64,000 nucleotides of DNA from Vibrio sp. 99-70-13A1 (GCF_013114625.1 NZ_VTXD01000004.1:115455-179454); one strand, 5' to 3'. Shown: positions 10,025 through 20,782, counted from the stretch's first letter. Notes: generated by a model not told the origin, from the letters alone. A program made the numbers and translations.

Positions 10025-10154
10025 AATATTTGTGTATCCAGTAAGTACAGAAATGATCTGTTAAGGATGCCACGTCTCATGTTTTGATGCTACGTTATCA
10101 GACTTACCGTGCCAGCTTTAAAGTTAATACTTTTTATTCAAGACTTACCTAAAT

Positions 10155-10163
10155 TGTGGATAA
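10155..10163 (-). promoter_or_regulatory. Consensus DnaA box upstream of polA
   Basis: Plus strand TGTGGATAA is the exact complement of the 9-mer TTATCCACA. It lies about 130 bp upstream of the polA start codon. A single box is not an origin; it could be a DnaA regulatory or titration site. Confidence 0.5.
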
Positions 10164-10359
10164 CTCTGTTTATATTATTTATACACATGCTCTAAATAAT
10201 ACAAGCCGAGACTATAAATTGAATTTAAGTGATTGATAAAAATAAAAATAAACACAGATCGAACAATGCGCCAATGATCTTTTTTCGATCTTGCTCTGTG
10301 GAAAAAATTGCTGGTGTTGTTTTATTCATAAGAAATGAAGATTTGGTTTGCGCAAATAG

Positions 10360-10580
10360 AAAAAAAGCGACACCCGAAGATGTCGCCTAGCAAAAAGCGG
10401 TAAAGCCATTCATATTGAATACTACAGCTCTACCAAAAAGCTATAAATTACACTGGAAGCAATGTGAGCAATGTCGTGTCAAAAAAGAACTTAGTACAAG
10501 TTCGCTAGAAATCTGTTCTCAGCAAGTCTAAACAAGCTGATTCAACATCCTTGTGAACTGTTTCCTCATTCCCTAAGACG
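10360..10580 (-). ncRNA. ryhB: RyhB iron-responsive small RNA
   Basis: The minus strand contains the highly conserved RyhB core ACGACATTGCTCACATTGCT (complement of about 10456-10477), followed by TCCAGTG. The RNA ends in a terminator, GCGACA/TGTCGC plus six or more T (10359-10386). The promoter reads TTGACT, 16 bp, TATTAT and carries a Fur box. The predicted length of about 220 nt fits the long RyhB of V. cholerae rather than the 90-nt E. coli form. Known role: with Hfq, it represses mRNAs of iron-containing, non-essential proteins when iron is short. Its usual targets include ferritin-type and TCA-cycle genes; ftnA is at 24 kb here. Confidence 0.93.
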
Positions 10581-10586
10581 TGGTTA

Positions 10587-10614
10587 ATAATAATGATTCT
10601 CATTTAATAGTCAA
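10587..10614 (-). promoter_or_regulatory. ryhB promoter with Fur box
   Basis: The -35 TTGACT (10614-10609) and -10 TATTAT (10592-10587) on the minus strand are 16 bp apart. The Fur-like sequence AATAATGATTCTCATTTAA (10589-10607) covers the spacer and -10 and matches the 19-bp consensus at 13 positions. Its central part AATGATTCTCATT matches 11 of 13. Fur-Fe(II) binding here would block RNA polymerase. Confidence 0.8.
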
Positions 10615-10619
10615 CATCT

Positions 10620-10640
10620 AAATGAGAAAAAGTCTCATTT
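10620..10640. promoter_or_regulatory. Second Fur-like inverted repeat upstream of ryhB
   Basis: Arms AAATGAGA and TCTCATTT are separated by 5 bp, just upstream of the ryhB -35. The arms resemble Fur half sites (AATGAGA). It could be an auxiliary operator or simply a hairpin past the GNAT gene, whose stop lies 14 bp away. Confidence 0.45.
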
Positions 10641-10653
10641 AATTTTTATAACA

Positions 10654-11088
10654 CTAAAATTGCTTGATAAAATGGATGCGACTTTCTAGTAAAATTTCTT
10701 TATTTTCATACTGTTCAATAAGATAGCCATTGCGAAGCAACAGCCTTAACATCGCGGGGAATTGATTACGAGATTTCACCTTTAAGTGCTTATAACCTTG
10801 TTCTCTCACCCAATGTTCTTGAGCTTCGAGTTGTAATTGAGCCACTCCTTTATTTCTCGCCAATGGAGATACACCACCGAACCAACTATAAAAAGTATGC
10901 TCATCTAATTGATAACCGATTTTAAAACCAAGCAGGTCGCCTTCGTCCTCCGCAATCAATATTAATGACTTTTTACCGTCAACACGGGAAGCTAACGATT
11001 CCACCGTTTCTTTGTGAGCAAACTCATCAATCTGATCAACGATACGTATTACTTCTTCTAGCGAACCTTCTCGAATCAATACAGCCAT
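10654..11088 (-). CDS. GNAT family N-acetyltransferase
   Basis: The 144-residue product has the GNAT fold layout. A beta-strand segment (KSLILIAEDEGDLLGFKIGY) precedes the acetyl-CoA-binding loop VSPLARNKGVAQLQL, a variant of the R/Q-x-x-G-x-G/A motif. VKSRNQFPAMLRLLLRNGYLI forms the C-terminal motif B region. The acceptor substrate is unknown. It lies between hemB and ryhB as in vibrio genomes. A terminator separates it from hemB upstream, so it probably has its own weak promoter or depends on read-through. Confidence 0.8.
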   Translation of the reverse strand: MAVLIREGSLEEVIRIVDQIDEFAHKETVESLASRVDGKKSLILIAEDEGDLLGFKIGYQLDEHTFYSWFGGVSPLARNKGVAQLQLEAQEHWVREQGYKHLKVKSRNQFPAMLRLLLRNGYLIEQYENKEILLESRIHFIKQF

Positions 11089-11104
11089 AATGCATTCCCC
11101 AATG

Positions 11105-11133
11105 AAAAAGAGCCGGTATAAACCAGCTCTTTG
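11105..11133 (-). terminator. hemB terminator
   Basis: AAAGAGCCGGT/ACCAGCTCTTT imperfect stem with a T-run on the minus strand, between hemB and the GNAT gene. Confidence 0.7.
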
Positions 11134-11153
11134 TGTGCTAAATATCTAACTGA

Positions 11154-12281
<1,128 letters not shown>

Positions 12282-12400
12282 TTACAGACTCTAACAGTAA
12301 AGCTTAGATCTGAATGAAAAAATCGAACAAATGACAAAAAATGACCTTCCTCTCACACTACCGTATACTCAGCGCAACCTTAGATTTTCAGGACAGTACG

Positions 12401-13162
12401 ATGATTGACACTCACGCCCATATTTATGCCAGCGAATTCGACAATGACCGTGAAGAAGTGGTACAGCGAGCACTCGCACAAGGCATTGATACGATTCTTC
12501 TCCCGAATATTGACCTAGATTCAATTGAACCTATGTTAAACACTGAGAAGCAATTTCCTGATGTCTGTCGTTCAATGATGGGGCTGCATCCGTGTTATGT
12601 AGACGCGAATATTGAGCAAACCTTAACGACAATTCGCGGTTGGTTTGAAAAACATAACTTTATTGCTGTCGGTGAAATTGGGATTGATCTGTACTGGGAT
12701 AAAACATTCAAAGCAGAACAAGAACTCGCTTTTGTGACTCAACTGCAATGGGCGAAAGAACTGAATCTTCCTGTCGTGATCCACACCCGTGATTCAATCC
12801 AAGAAACACTGGCGCTTTTACGCCAAGAGCAAGATGGCAGCTTACGTGGTGTATTCCACTGTTTTGGCAGCAGCTTGGAAGAAGCACAGGCAATCAATGC
12901 GCTAGGTTTTCACTTAGGTCTAGGCGGAGTATCGACATTTAAAAACTCAGGTATGGATAAAGTCATCCCTCACTTAGATATGGAATACATCATCCTTGAA
13001 ACAGATTGTCCGTACCTAGCCCCAGCACCAAATAGAGGTAAACGCAATGAGCCAGCCTACACAAACCTTGTTGCAAAACGTGTCGCAGAGCTCAAAAATA
13101 TAAGTCTAGAAGAGGTAGACCGTATTACAACGGATAACGCAAAAAAACTATTTTCCTTATAA
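12401..13162 (+). CDS. tatD: TatD family metal-dependent hydrolase/DNase
   Basis: The 253-residue product begins at ATG 12401 (AGGA upstream) with the metal-binding MIDTHAHIY. GEIGIDLYWD, VIHTRDS, FHCFGS and ETDCPYLAP follow, giving all the metal ligands of the TatD/YcfH amidohydrolase barrel. Known members are 3'-5' exonucleases or D-aminoacyl hydrolases. The gene lies beside tatABC as in E. coli, but TatD is not needed for Tat transport. The wording MMGLHP and GEIGIDLYWDKTF is closer to the form I associate with Bacteroidota than to the E. coli form. An upstream in-frame ATG (12341) is unlikely to be the start. Confidence 0.88.
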   Translation: MIDTHAHIYASEFDNDREEVVQRALAQGIDTILLPNIDLDSIEPMLNTEKQFPDVCRSMMGLHPCYVDANIEQTLTTIRGWFEKHNFIAVGEIGIDLYWDKTFKAEQELAFVTQLQWAKELNLPVVIHTRDSIQETLALLRQEQDGSLRGVFHCFGSSLEEAQAINALGFHLGLGGVSTFKNSGMDKVIPHLDMEYIILETDCPYLAPAPNRGKRNEPAYTNLVAKRVAELKNISLEEVDRITTDNAKKLFSL

Positions 13163-13267
13163 ATCTTATAATTGATAATAAATTTTAATCGTATTGACTT
13201 GAGTTGCATAATCAACGAGGTTAGTATTCGCGCTCACTTTAAAAATAAGACTAAAGAGTGAGTTAAA

Positions 13268-13387
13268 ATGTGTGAACACGATACCATTCACTTACAGCGT
13301 CAGCATCGAACTTTTTGGCACAAGATTATTGGCATCAAAGAAATTTACATATGCCAAATTTGCGGTCACAAAGTAACAGTCCGATAG
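13268..13387 (+). CDS. Small 39-residue protein with Cys/His metal-site pattern
   Basis: The ORF begins MCEHDTIHLQ and ends CGHKVTVR. It contains a CxH at the start, a histidine-rich middle and a CQICGH knuckle, an arrangement that could bind one zinc ion. AAAGAGTGAG lies upstream as a plausible ribosome binding site, and a terminator follows 10 bp after the stop. I do not recognise the family. It is too short for usual gene finders, and coding status rests on the Cys/His pattern, the RBS and the terminator. Confidence 0.5.
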   Translation: MCEHDTIHLQRQHRTFWHKIIGIKEIYICQICGHKVTVR

Positions 13388-13394
13388 TTAAAAT

Positions 13395-13424
13395 AAAAAA
13401 GCAGCCTTCTGGCTGCTTTTTTAT
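13395..13424. terminator. Bidirectional terminator between the mini-gene and tatC
   Basis: AAAAAAGCAGCC/GGCTGCTTTTTT perfect stem; serves the convergent plus-strand mini-gene and the tat operon. Confidence 0.9.
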
Positions 13425-13449
13425 TTTAACGTGATTACTTAGTCTAAAT

Positions 13450-14205
13450 TTACTCTTCTATTTCTTCTTCGTCACCTTCAACAGGTTTTCGTACATAAAA
13501 ACGAGCAAAGAACAGACCAATTTCAAACAATATGCACATTGGAATGGCAAGTAATGTTTGAGAAATCATGTCTGGCGGAGTAAGCATCATACCGATAATG
13601 AATGCACCCACGACAATATACGGACGCTTTTCAGATAAAGCTTTCGGAGTCGTAGCCCCTGTCCAACATAGTAAAATAATCGCAACTGGCACTTCAAACG
13701 CAATGCCAAAAGCAAAAAATAGCGCTAAGACAAAATCTAGGTAGCTGGATATATCAGTCGCAAATTCAACTTGCCCAAGAGAAATAGCCGTAAAAAAGCT
13801 AAATACCAGAGGGAATACAACAAAATAAGCAAACGCAACACCACAATAGAAAAGCAATGAACTTGATGCCAATAATGGCATGATCAAACGCTTTTCGTGC
13901 TTATACAGCCCAGGAGCAACAAACGCCCACACCTGATACAAAATAAACGGGACAGCCACAAAAATCGACGCTATCAATGTTAACTTCAACGGTGTGAAAA
14001 ATGGTGACGCTACATCAGTAGCAATCATTGTTGCCCCTTCAGGTAAACGATCTACCAAAGGTGCTGAAACAAACTCGTAAATATCATTAGAAAAATAAAT
14101 TAGCCCTACAAAGATGACAAGAACCGCAACAATTGCGCGTAAAAGTCGGTTACGTAGTTCAAGTAAATGGCTAATCAAAGGTTGTGTCTGCTGAGTCGAA
14201 GACAT
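13450..14205 (-). CDS. tatC: Sec-independent protein translocase subunit TatC
   Basis: Multi-spanning receptor of the twin-arginine translocase; binds the RR signal peptide of folded substrates. The 251-residue product starts with the conserved cytoplasmic [17 protein letters not shown]. It then has six hydrophobic helices, the first periplasmic loop containing FVSAPL, and the [14 protein letters not shown] segment. The tail is acidic (EGDEEEIEE). It is the last gene of the rmuC-ubi-tat run. A 100-bp gap with a strong hairpin separates it from tatB. Confidence 0.96.
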   Translation of the reverse strand: MSSTQQTQPLISHLLELRNRLLRAIVAVLVIFVGLIYFSNDIYEFVSAPLVDRLPEGATMIATDVASPFFTPLKLTLIASIFVAVPFILYQVWAFVAPGLYKHEKRLIMPLLASSSLLFYCGVAFAYFVVFPLVFSFFTAISLGQVEFATDISSYLDFVLALFFAFGIAFEVPVAIILLCWTGATTPKALSEKRPYIVVGAFIIGMMLTPPDMISQTLLAIPMCILFEIGLFFARFYVRKPVEGDEEEIEE

Positions 14206-14235
14206 GTCAAACCTCTATAACAGGGAGATCGAAAA

Positions 14236-14294
14236 GGAGCCAATCACATGCACAATACATAAAGCATTGTGTTCCATGAGCTTATTGTGGCTCC
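14236..14294 (-). promoter_or_regulatory. Nested intercistronic hairpin between tatB and tatC
   Basis: Outer arms GGAGCCA/TGGCTCC, middle arms CATG/CATG and inner arms CACAAT/ATTGTG nest over 59 bp in the only sizeable gap of the tat genes. There is no U-tract, so it is more likely an mRNA-processing or stabilising element than a full terminator. Confidence 0.5.
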
Positions 14295-14305
14295 TCCTTG
14301 CGAGA

Positions 14306-14716
14306 CTATTCGGCTTTTTTATCTGACGCTACTGAAGCTTCTTTACGAATTTGAATACTTTCATTCTCACTCGTTTCTGTGATTGGCGTCGTTTCCGCTT
14401 CACTTGCTTTTTCAGTATCAGGCTTCGCATATGGTCGTTGAACAGCAGCAGCAGCCTGCTTTAATTCATCAACCGATGCTTTTAGATCTGGAGATAAATC
14501 TTCCATACCCATTTGCTCAGCCTTACGCAGGTTTTCTTGCAATTCTTGAACTTTAAGCTCGTGAGAAAGCTCATCTTTCACACTGTTTGCCATGCTTTTT
14601 GCAGTACCAATAAACTTGGACACACTACGAATAGCGACTGGCAAACGCTCAGGTCCTAAAACGACTAACCCGACGACAGATATTAATACCAGTTCCCAAA
14701 AACCGATATCAAACAC
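14306..14716 (-). CDS. tatB: Sec-independent protein translocase subunit TatB
   Basis: Partner of TatC in substrate recognition. The 136-residue product begins [12 protein letters not shown], with one transmembrane helix (about 5-21) and the hinge LGPERLP. An amphipathic helix and a long polar tail rich in Glu, Thr and Ala follow. Length and the MFDIGF start distinguish TatB from TatA. It starts 3 bp after tatA ends, in the same operon. Confidence 0.95.
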   Translation of the reverse strand: MFDIGFWELVLISVVGLVVLGPERLPVAIRSVSKFIGTAKSMANSVKDELSHELKVQELQENLRKAEQMGMEDLSPDLKASVDELKQAAAAVQRPYAKPDTEKASEAETTPITETSENESIQIRKEASVASDKKAE

Positions 14717-14719
14717 GAC

Positions 14720-14962
14720 TTACGCCTGCTCTTTGTCTTTCTTTGTTTCAGCAGTAGCGTCTGTTTTCTGCTGTTCAATATTCTTTGGTTCAAAGTCTGC
14801 GTCTTTTTTATCGGCAGGCTTATCTTCATCGCTCATTGCTTTTTTAAAGCCTTTAACCGCTGAACCTAAATCACCGCCCATACCACGTAGTTTCTTAGTA
14901 CCAAATAGTAAGATTACGATTACAGCAATGATTAGAAGTTGCCAAATACTGATACCACCCAT
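14720..14962 (-). CDS. tatA: Sec-independent protein translocase subunit TatA
   Basis: Pore-forming subunit of the Tat system. The 80-residue product has a single N-terminal helix ([19 protein letters not shown]), the hinge [14 protein letters not shown] and an amphipathic helix [11 protein letters not shown], then an acidic/basic tail. These are the canonical TatA features. It follows ubiB by about 50 bp and precedes tatB by 3 bp. Confidence 0.95.
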   Translation of the reverse strand: MGGISIWQLLIIAVIVILLFGTKKLRGMGGDLGSAVKGFKKAMSDEDKPADKKDADFEPKNIEQQKTDATAETKKDKEQA

Positions 14963-15013
14963 TGTATTGTCCTCGGGTTTTTCTACACAAAAATTATTAA
15001 GGGAGTCTACCGT

Positions 15014-16648
15014 TTAACGACGGTAAGCTCGCCAACTTAGCAGCCAAAATGTGACACCAGCGATGCCACAGCCCATGCTTAGCTGCTCGTAAGGGCTTGA
15101 AACTAATATTGCGGAGCATACGACTAAAGTCGCTCCAATACCAAACAAAAACTTACCCGTTGCTTGTTGGCGTTTACTATCACGGTAACCTTGGTAAAGC
15201 TGATCCATACGCTGGTTCATGGCTTTACCTTGGCGCAAGCTATCATATAGAAGCTCGGGCAACTCAGGTAATTTTTCAGCCCAAAATGGTGCACGCTCTT
15301 TTACTGCATTAATTACAGCTTGTGGGCCAACTTGGTTCATCATCCAAGTTTCCAAAAATGGCTTTGCCGTTTCCCATAAATCGAGTTGCGGATACAACTG
15401 ACGACCTAAACCTTCCACATAAAGTAACGTCTTTTGCAATAAAACCAGCTGAGGCTGTACTTCCATATTGAAACGTCTTGCCGTATTGAACAAGTTCAGC
15501 AGCACATGACCAAATGAAATTTCACCAAGCGGTTTAGCAAAAATAGGTTCACATACAGTACGAATTGCGAATTCAAATTCATTCACATTGGTATCGTGTG
15601 GCACCCAGCCAGAGTCAACATGCAGCTCTGCAACTTTTCGATAATCACGATTAAAGAATGCCAATAAGTTTTCGGCTAAATAACGTTTATCTTCACTATT
15701 TAACGTACCAACAATACCGCAATCTAAACCAATCCATTGTGGATTTTCAGGATTCTCTGGATTTACAAACACATTACCTGGGTGCATATCAGCATGGAAA
15801 AAACTGTCACGAAATACTTGTGTGAAAAATACTGTAACGCCACGTTCGGCCAATAGCTTCATGTTAGTGCCATTGGCTTCTAACATGGGAATATCCGACA
15901 CTTGGATGCCGTAAATTCGTTCAGATACCATTAAAGATTCACTGCTTAAATCAGTGATAACTTCAGGTACGTATAACTCTTCGCTGCCTTCAAAGTTACG
16001 TCGAAGTTGAATGGCATTCGCGGCTTCTCGGCGTAAATCCAATTCATCAATGAGTGTCTTTTCGTACTCTCGTACGACTTCAACAGGTTTCAAACGACGT
16101 GCTTCAGGAAGAGCTTTCGCGACTATACTCGCCATTCGGTGCATCAGTTTTAGATCTGCATCAATGACGGGACGAATATCAGGGCGGATCACCTTAAGAA
16201 CGATTTCACGACCTGATTCTTTAAGTTTAGCAGTATGCACCTGAGCGATCGAAGCTGAAGCTAATGGCGTGATATCAAAGTCAGTGAACCAGTTATCTAA
16301 ACTGCCACCCAGCGCTTCTTCCATATGCTGCTTAGCCAACCCACCATCAAATGGGGCAACTTGGTCTTGCAACAATGCCAGCTGATCGGCGATATGAGGT
16401 GGAAACAAATCACGTCTTGTTGACATCATTTGACCAAACTTAATCCATACCGGACCAAGCTCTTGAAGTGCCAAACGCAGACGAAGACCTAGCTCTTTAT
16501 CTTGATGCTTGTTCTTTACCCAAAACAGTGACTTTCTTGCCAGTAATGGCGCTTTCGTCAATTGGTGAACCGGCATCAACTCATCAAGACCGTACTCTAA
16601 CTGTACCTTGATAATATGATAAAGGCGTTTCAATTCAGTTGGAGTCAT
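15014..16648 (-). CDS. ubiB: Ubiquinone biosynthesis regulatory protein kinase-like UbiB
   Basis: Atypical kinase-like ATPase (ABC1/ADCK/UbiB family) needed for ubiquinone synthesis, probably by extracting lipid intermediates from the membrane. The 544-residue product has the signature KFGQ motif ([17 protein letters not shown]) and the A-rich loop ASASIAQVH. The catalytic-loop equivalent is FHADMHPGN and the metal-binding region is GLDCGIVG. Two C-terminal transmembrane helices follow. The start overlaps the ubiJ stop (ATGA-type), so expression is coupled. Confidence 0.95.
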   Translation of the reverse strand: MTPTELKRLYHIIKVQLEYGLDELMPVHQLTKAPLLARKSLFWVKNKHQDKELGLRLRLALQELGPVWIKFGQMMSTRRDLFPPHIADQLALLQDQVAPFDGGLAKQHMEEALGGSLDNWFTDFDITPLASASIAQVHTAKLKESGREIVLKVIRPDIRPVIDADLKLMHRMASIVAKALPEARRLKPVEVVREYEKTLIDELDLRREAANAIQLRRNFEGSEELYVPEVITDLSSESLMVSERIYGIQVSDIPMLEANGTNMKLLAERGVTVFFTQVFRDSFFHADMHPGNVFVNPENPENPQWIGLDCGIVGTLNSEDKRYLAENLLAFFNRDYRKVAELHVDSGWVPHDTNVNEFEFAIRTVCEPIFAKPLGEISFGHVLLNLFNTARRFNMEVQPQLVLLQKTLLYVEGLGRQLYPQLDLWETAKPFLETWMMNQVGPQAVINAVKERAPFWAEKLPELPELLYDSLRQGKAMNQRMDQLYQGYRDSKRQQATGKFLFGIGATLVVCSAILVSSPYEQLSMGCGIAGVTFWLLSWRAYRR

Positions 16649-17250
16649 GCTTTCTCCAGCAACGTGTTCAGTTTCGCTTCCAAACGAGCCGTTGCACTTT
16701 TCACATCATCCACCTGATCGCAGAAATGCGCGATCTCTAACGGAGCAGGAGCAATTTTCCACTCTTCCGTTAAGACTTGGGCAATATGGTTTTGATGCTT
16801 AGTCGCTTGCTTAGAAACAAAGCCACCCACGTTTTTCACACCTTGCACTAAAGTATGCGCCACCACATCTCCAGTGATGCGAGACAACCACTCTTCAAGA
16901 TCAGGTTTGCAATCTGTCATGAGCTGAGCAAATTTTTGCGCGAGTTGAATATCACCTTCTAAAATCAGCTTATCTTGCTTGATCAGCTTGGTGATATTGG
17001 ACTGCTCACGTAATTCAGGTAATACCGATAGGTTCAGCGACAAATAACAGTCAGGCTGACCTTCATAATCGCCCAATACATCAATCTGCTGGCTGAATAC
17101 GAAAGTAAGCGTTTTATTAAGCTCTTTTAAATTAACTTGGATTACTTGCCCCTTTAAACGAGATAAACGACGCACCAATTCTGGATCGTCGTTTACGAAG
17201 GTATTTAAAGAGGTTTCAATAACCGCAGTCACTAATGGATCAAATGGCAT
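16645..17250 (-). CDS. ubiJ: Ubiquinone biosynthesis accessory factor UbiJ
   Basis: Lipid-binding scaffold of the cytosolic Ubi complex, working with UbiK. The 201-residue product has an N-terminal SCP2-like domain (about 1-110, with [13 protein letters not shown]) and a C-terminal helical coiled-coil segment ([14 protein letters not shown]) that in known UbiJ binds UbiK. It lies between ubiE and ubiB as in E. coli and overlaps ubiB by 4 bp. Its partner ubiK is at 60.8 kb. Confidence 0.92.
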   Translation of the reverse strand: MPFDPLVTAVIETSLNTFVNDDPELVRRLSRLKGQVIQVNLKELNKTLTFVFSQQIDVLGDYEGQPDCYLSLNLSVLPELREQSNITKLIKQDKLILEGDIQLAQKFAQLMTDCKPDLEEWLSRITGDVVAHTLVQGVKNVGGFVSKQATKHQNHIAQVLTEEWKIAPAPLEIAHFCDQVDDVKSATARLEAKLNTLLEKA

Positions 17251-17350
17251 GACAGTCCTTAGCTTGTATAAAAGATAAACGGCATAACGGATGAAGAGTC
17301 ACTCACCCGTTTTAATAATTTCATTGAATACGTCTATCTCGAAACCTGAG

Positions 17351-18145
17351 TTAGAACTTGTAACCGCGGTGTAAGGCAACAATGCCACCCGTTAGGTTAA
17401 AGTATTTAGTATTCTCGAAACCGGCACCTTGCATCATGCCTTCCAGAGTCTCTTGATCTGGGTGCATGCGGATAGATTCCGCTAGGTAACGGTAACTGTC
17501 AGCATCGTTTGCAATCAACTCGCCCATTTTAGGCAGCAAGTGGAAAGAGTACGCATCGTACACTTTCGATAAAGGCTCAAGAACTGGCTTAGAAAACTCA
17601 AGAACCAGCAAACGACCGCCCGGCTTTAACACGCGGTACATCGAACGTAATGCTTTATCTTTGTCTGTTACATTACGTAAGCAGAAGCTAATCGTGATGC
17701 AGTCAAAGTAGTTATCTGGGAAAGGCAGTTCTTCCGCATTCGCTTGTACATAGTGCACATTACCTACAATGCCGCTGTCGCGAAGTTTGTCACGACCAAC
17801 GTTTAGCATTGAGTTATTGATGTCAGCCAGTACAACATGACCTTTCTCACCAACAATACGTGAGAACTTAGCCGTTAGGTCACCAGTACCACCACCAAGA
17901 TCAAGAATACGCTGACCAGGTCGAACACCACTGCAATCTATTGTGAATCGCTTCCACAAACGGTGAACACCACCCGACATAAGATCATTCATGATGTCGT
18001 ATTTAGCGGCTACAGAGTGAAACACCTCTGCTACTTTTGCGACTTTTTCGTCTTTCGCGACGGTTTCAAAACCAAAGTGTGTGGTTTCTGATTCTACTGC
18101 TGAATTTGTCTGCACGCTTGTGTCCATAATGCTGTTATCTACCAT
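17351..18145 (-). CDS. ubiE: Ubiquinone/menaquinone C-methyltransferase UbiE
   Basis: Methylates the ring carbon of 2-octaprenyl-6-methoxy-1,4-benzoquinol and of demethylmenaquinol with SAM. The 264-residue product matches UbiE along its length: [12 protein letters not shown] near the start, SAM motif [32 protein letters not shown] and the closing [12 protein letters not shown]. It is slightly longer than the E. coli enzyme (251 aa) because of a polar N-terminal extension. It is co-transcribed with rmuC upstream (60 bp) and ubiJ downstream (100 bp). Confidence 0.96.
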   Translation of the reverse strand: MVDNSIMDTSVQTNSAVESETTHFGFETVAKDEKVAKVAEVFHSVAAKYDIMNDLMSGGVHRLWKRFTIDCSGVRPGQRILDLGGGTGDLTAKFSRIVGEKGHVVLADINNSMLNVGRDKLRDSGIVGNVHYVQANAEELPFPDNYFDCITISFCLRNVTDKDKALRSMYRVLKPGGRLLVLEFSKPVLEPLSKVYDAYSFHLLPKMGELIANDADSYRYLAESIRMHPDQETLEGMMQGAGFENTKYFNLTGGIVALHRGYKF

Positions 18146-18204
18146 GGTAAGTTTTTCATCAACAGCGCGTGATACCTCAATACATCTAAGGGCGCTGCGG
18201 TCGA

Positions 18205-19737
18205 TTAGTTTACTTTATCCTCAGCAGGTTGTCTTTCTACTAACGAGGCATTTTCTGAAAAAGCCTCGTTTTGCGCGATCTCGGTAAGGTTTATCGAAAT
18301 GGGCTTCTTCACCTCTACGCCTAATTCTTTAAAGCTTTCCGCTTGGCGAATCACATTACCACGACCTGTTGCCAGTTTATTCATCGCACCTTGGTAGCTT
18401 TGATTTGCTCTGTCTAAAGCCCCGCCAAGCCCTTCCATATCATCAACAAACAAGCGCAATTTGTCATACAGCTTGCTTGCGCGATCAGCAATGACTTGCG
18501 CATTTTGGTTTTGACGATCATTGCGCCATAAATTATCAATCGTTCTCAGAGCCACCAACAAAGTGGTTGGGCTGACCAGAATTATATTTTGTTCCATGGC
18601 GTCTTTGACCAAGCTTGGGTCTGCTTGAATAGCCACTTGAAAAGCAGGCTCAACAGGGATGAACATCAATACGTAATCTAAACTTTGAATGCCCTTTAAC
18701 TGGTGATAATCCTTCTGACTCAACCCTTTAATGTGCGCTCGTAAAGCAATCAAATGATCTCGCAATGCAGAATCACGCTGTTGATCATCTTCAGCATTGA
18801 AGTAGCGTTCAAAGGCAACCAATGCCATTTTAGAGTCGACCACGACTTGCTTTTCTTGTGGTAAATGCACAATAACATCCGGCTGATAACGCTTTCCGGC
18901 ATCATTTTGTAGGTTCACTTGTGTGTGATATTCATGCCCTTCTCTCAGACCTGACTCTGCTAATACGCGAGCTAACACTACTTCACCCCAATTGCCTTGT
19001 TGCTTGTTATCCCCTTTCAAAGCTTGAGTCAGATTTGTCGCTTCACGTGTCATGGTTTCATTTAAGCGCTGTAAATTTTTCAGCTCATGCACCAAAGTAT
19101 GTCGCTCTTTGGCTTCTTGACCAAAACTGTCGTTCACTTGCTTTTTAAAGCCTTCTAATTGCTCACGCAATGGGGACAAAAGCCCTTCTAAGCTTTGCTT
19201 ATTTTGCTGATCCACTTTTGCTGTTTTAGTTTCAAACAGTTGATTGGCGAGAATTTCAAATTGTTGTTTCAAGCGAGATTCAGCTTGCTCCAACAACTGT
19301 AGTTTTTCACTGCTGGCTAGGTTTTCTTGATCATGCCGAGCTTCTTGCTCACGCAATTCTGCCTCTAACTCAGACTTTTGCTCTTTTAGATGGTTGATCT
19401 CATCTGCATATTGCTGGCGCTCTTGCTTCACCGCTTCAAAATATCGCAGTTTTTCTACCGCAGCCATCACTTTGCCATGAGCTTGTTTAAGTTCAAACGC
19501 GGCTTTATCTCGCTCATCATCCAACTCATCCAGTTCTTTTTGTGCTTGCTCTAAAGATGATTTGAGTTGCAGGGCTTGGGATTCATGCAGTAGCTTGTCT
19601 GATTCGATCTGCTGTTCTAAAAGCTGTTGCTGGAAAGAAAACTTCTGTTTTACCCACCAGCTGACAGCCACACCACTTGCGAGAGCGCATGATATTGCGG
19701 TGATAAGTGTCATTTGATGTTCGATAATCCATTGCAT
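18205..19737 (-). CDS. rmuC: DNA recombination protein RmuC
   Basis: The RmuC family limits recombination at inverted repeats and resembles nucleases, though no activity is firmly established. The 510-residue product has an N-terminal membrane helix (about 8-27), a long coiled coil (about 35-200, rich in Glu, Gln and Leu) and the conserved C-terminal RmuC core. Core motifs are [38 protein letters not shown] and [17 protein letters not shown]. It is the promoter-proximal gene of the rmuC-ubiEJB-tatABC run. Confidence 0.93.
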   Translation of the reverse strand: MQWIIEHQMTLITAISCALASGVAVSWWVKQKFSFQQQLLEQQIESDKLLHESQALQLKSSLEQAQKELDELDDERDKAAFELKQAHGKVMAAVEKLRYFEAVKQERQQYADEINHLKEQKSELEAELREQEARHDQENLASSEKLQLLEQAESRLKQQFEILANQLFETKTAKVDQQNKQSLEGLLSPLREQLEGFKKQVNDSFGQEAKERHTLVHELKNLQRLNETMTREATNLTQALKGDNKQQGNWGEVVLARVLAESGLREGHEYHTQVNLQNDAGKRYQPDVIVHLPQEKQVVVDSKMALVAFERYFNAEDDQQRDSALRDHLIALRAHIKGLSQKDYHQLKGIQSLDYVLMFIPVEPAFQVAIQADPSLVKDAMEQNIILVSPTTLLVALRTIDNLWRNDRQNQNAQVIADRASKLYDKLRLFVDDMEGLGGALDRANQSYQGAMNKLATGRGNVIRQAESFKELGVEVKKPISINLTEIAQNEAFSENASLVERQPAEDKVN

Positions 19738-19873
19738 GATAAAGATTTAGCCTATTTAGGAGTGACTCTTTAAATGGTATTTTGATACTGGATAAATGTC
19801 CAGTTTGCCGTATTAAATTTCGACAGATAGACTAGACCTCCGTATCCTATTCCAACAATAATAATGAGTTGCT

Positions 19874-20782
19874 ATGAACGAACGTCGCGCCTTAGGCTTT
19901 GGTCTTTCTGCTGTGTTGCTTTGGTCAACGGTTGCCACCGCTTTTAAGCTCACCCTTGCTGAATTTTCACCCATTCAAATGCTCGCGGTTGCCAGCGTTG
20001 TTTCTTCCTTCGCCCTGATTGCGGTTTGCTTTTTCCAAGGTAAACTTTCTCAGCTAAGTACGACCTTTTTCTCAAACCCTTGGTACTACTTATTATTAGG
20101 GTTAGTAAACCCACTTGCCTACTACCTGATACTTTTCAAAGCCTACGATTTACTGCCTGCATCACAAGCGCAAGCCATTAACTACAGTTGGGCCATCACC
20201 CTCACACTCATGGCAGCTGTATTTCTTGGGCAAAAGATTCGCAAGCAAGACTGGGTAGCCTGCACCTTCAGTTATTTGGGTGTAGTCGTGATTGCCACCA
20301 AAGGCGATCTCTTAGGGTTAGAATTTGACAGCCCATTCGGCGTTGCTCTTGCTCTGGTTTCCACATTGCTTTGGGCGGGTTACTGGATTCTCAACACCAA
20401 AAATAAAGCCGACCCGGTAGTCGGTGTGCTTTTAGGTTTCTTAGTCGCGCTACCAATTGCGATTGGTTTAGCGATTTATGAAGGAAACAGTTGGGATCAT
20501 ATAACAGCGAAAGGCTGGATGGCCGTCACTTACGTAGGGCTTTTTGAGATGGGCATTACGTTTGTTTTGTGGCTTTCAGCGTTGAAGTTAACCAACAATA
20601 CCGCTCGTATCAGCAACTTGATTTTTGCATCACCTTTTATTTCATTAATGCTGCTGGCAACCATAATTGGGGAAGACATTCATCCTTCAACGTTATTCGG
20701 TTTAGTGCTGATCATTGTAGGTTTGGTCATACAGCAAATTAAATTTTCAAAAAAGAGCGCGGTAGAAAGCCCAAGCTCCTAA
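19874..20782 (+). CDS. EamA/DMT family membrane transporter
   Basis: The 302-residue product has ten hydrophobic helices arranged as two EamA repeats (about 5-135 and 150-290). The family exports or imports amino acids, metabolites or drugs; the substrate cannot be told from sequence. Helix-start signatures such as LLWSTVATAFK and LLWAGYWILNTK fit the drug/metabolite transporter group. It stands alone, divergent from rmuC, and ends at a hairpin terminator. Confidence 0.85.
   Translation: MNERRALGFGLSAVLLWSTVATAFKLTLAEFSPIQMLAVASVVSSFALIAVCFFQGKLSQLSTTFFSNPWYYLLLGLVNPLAYYLILFKAYDLLPASQAQAINYSWAITLTLMAAVFLGQKIRKQDWVACTFSYLGVVVIATKGDLLGLEFDSPFGVALALVSTLLWAGYWILNTKNKADPVVGVLLGFLVALPIAIGLAIYEGNSWDHITAKGWMAVTYVGLFEMGITFVLWLSALKLTNNTARISNLIFASPFISLMLLATIIGEDIHPSTLFGLVLIIVGLVIQQIKFSKKSAVESPSS

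Noticed and set aside
10141..10320. Replication origin near polA because of a DnaA box
   Set aside because: Only one consensus box, no cluster of boxes, no AT-rich 13-mers in register, and no gidA or dnaA neighbours.
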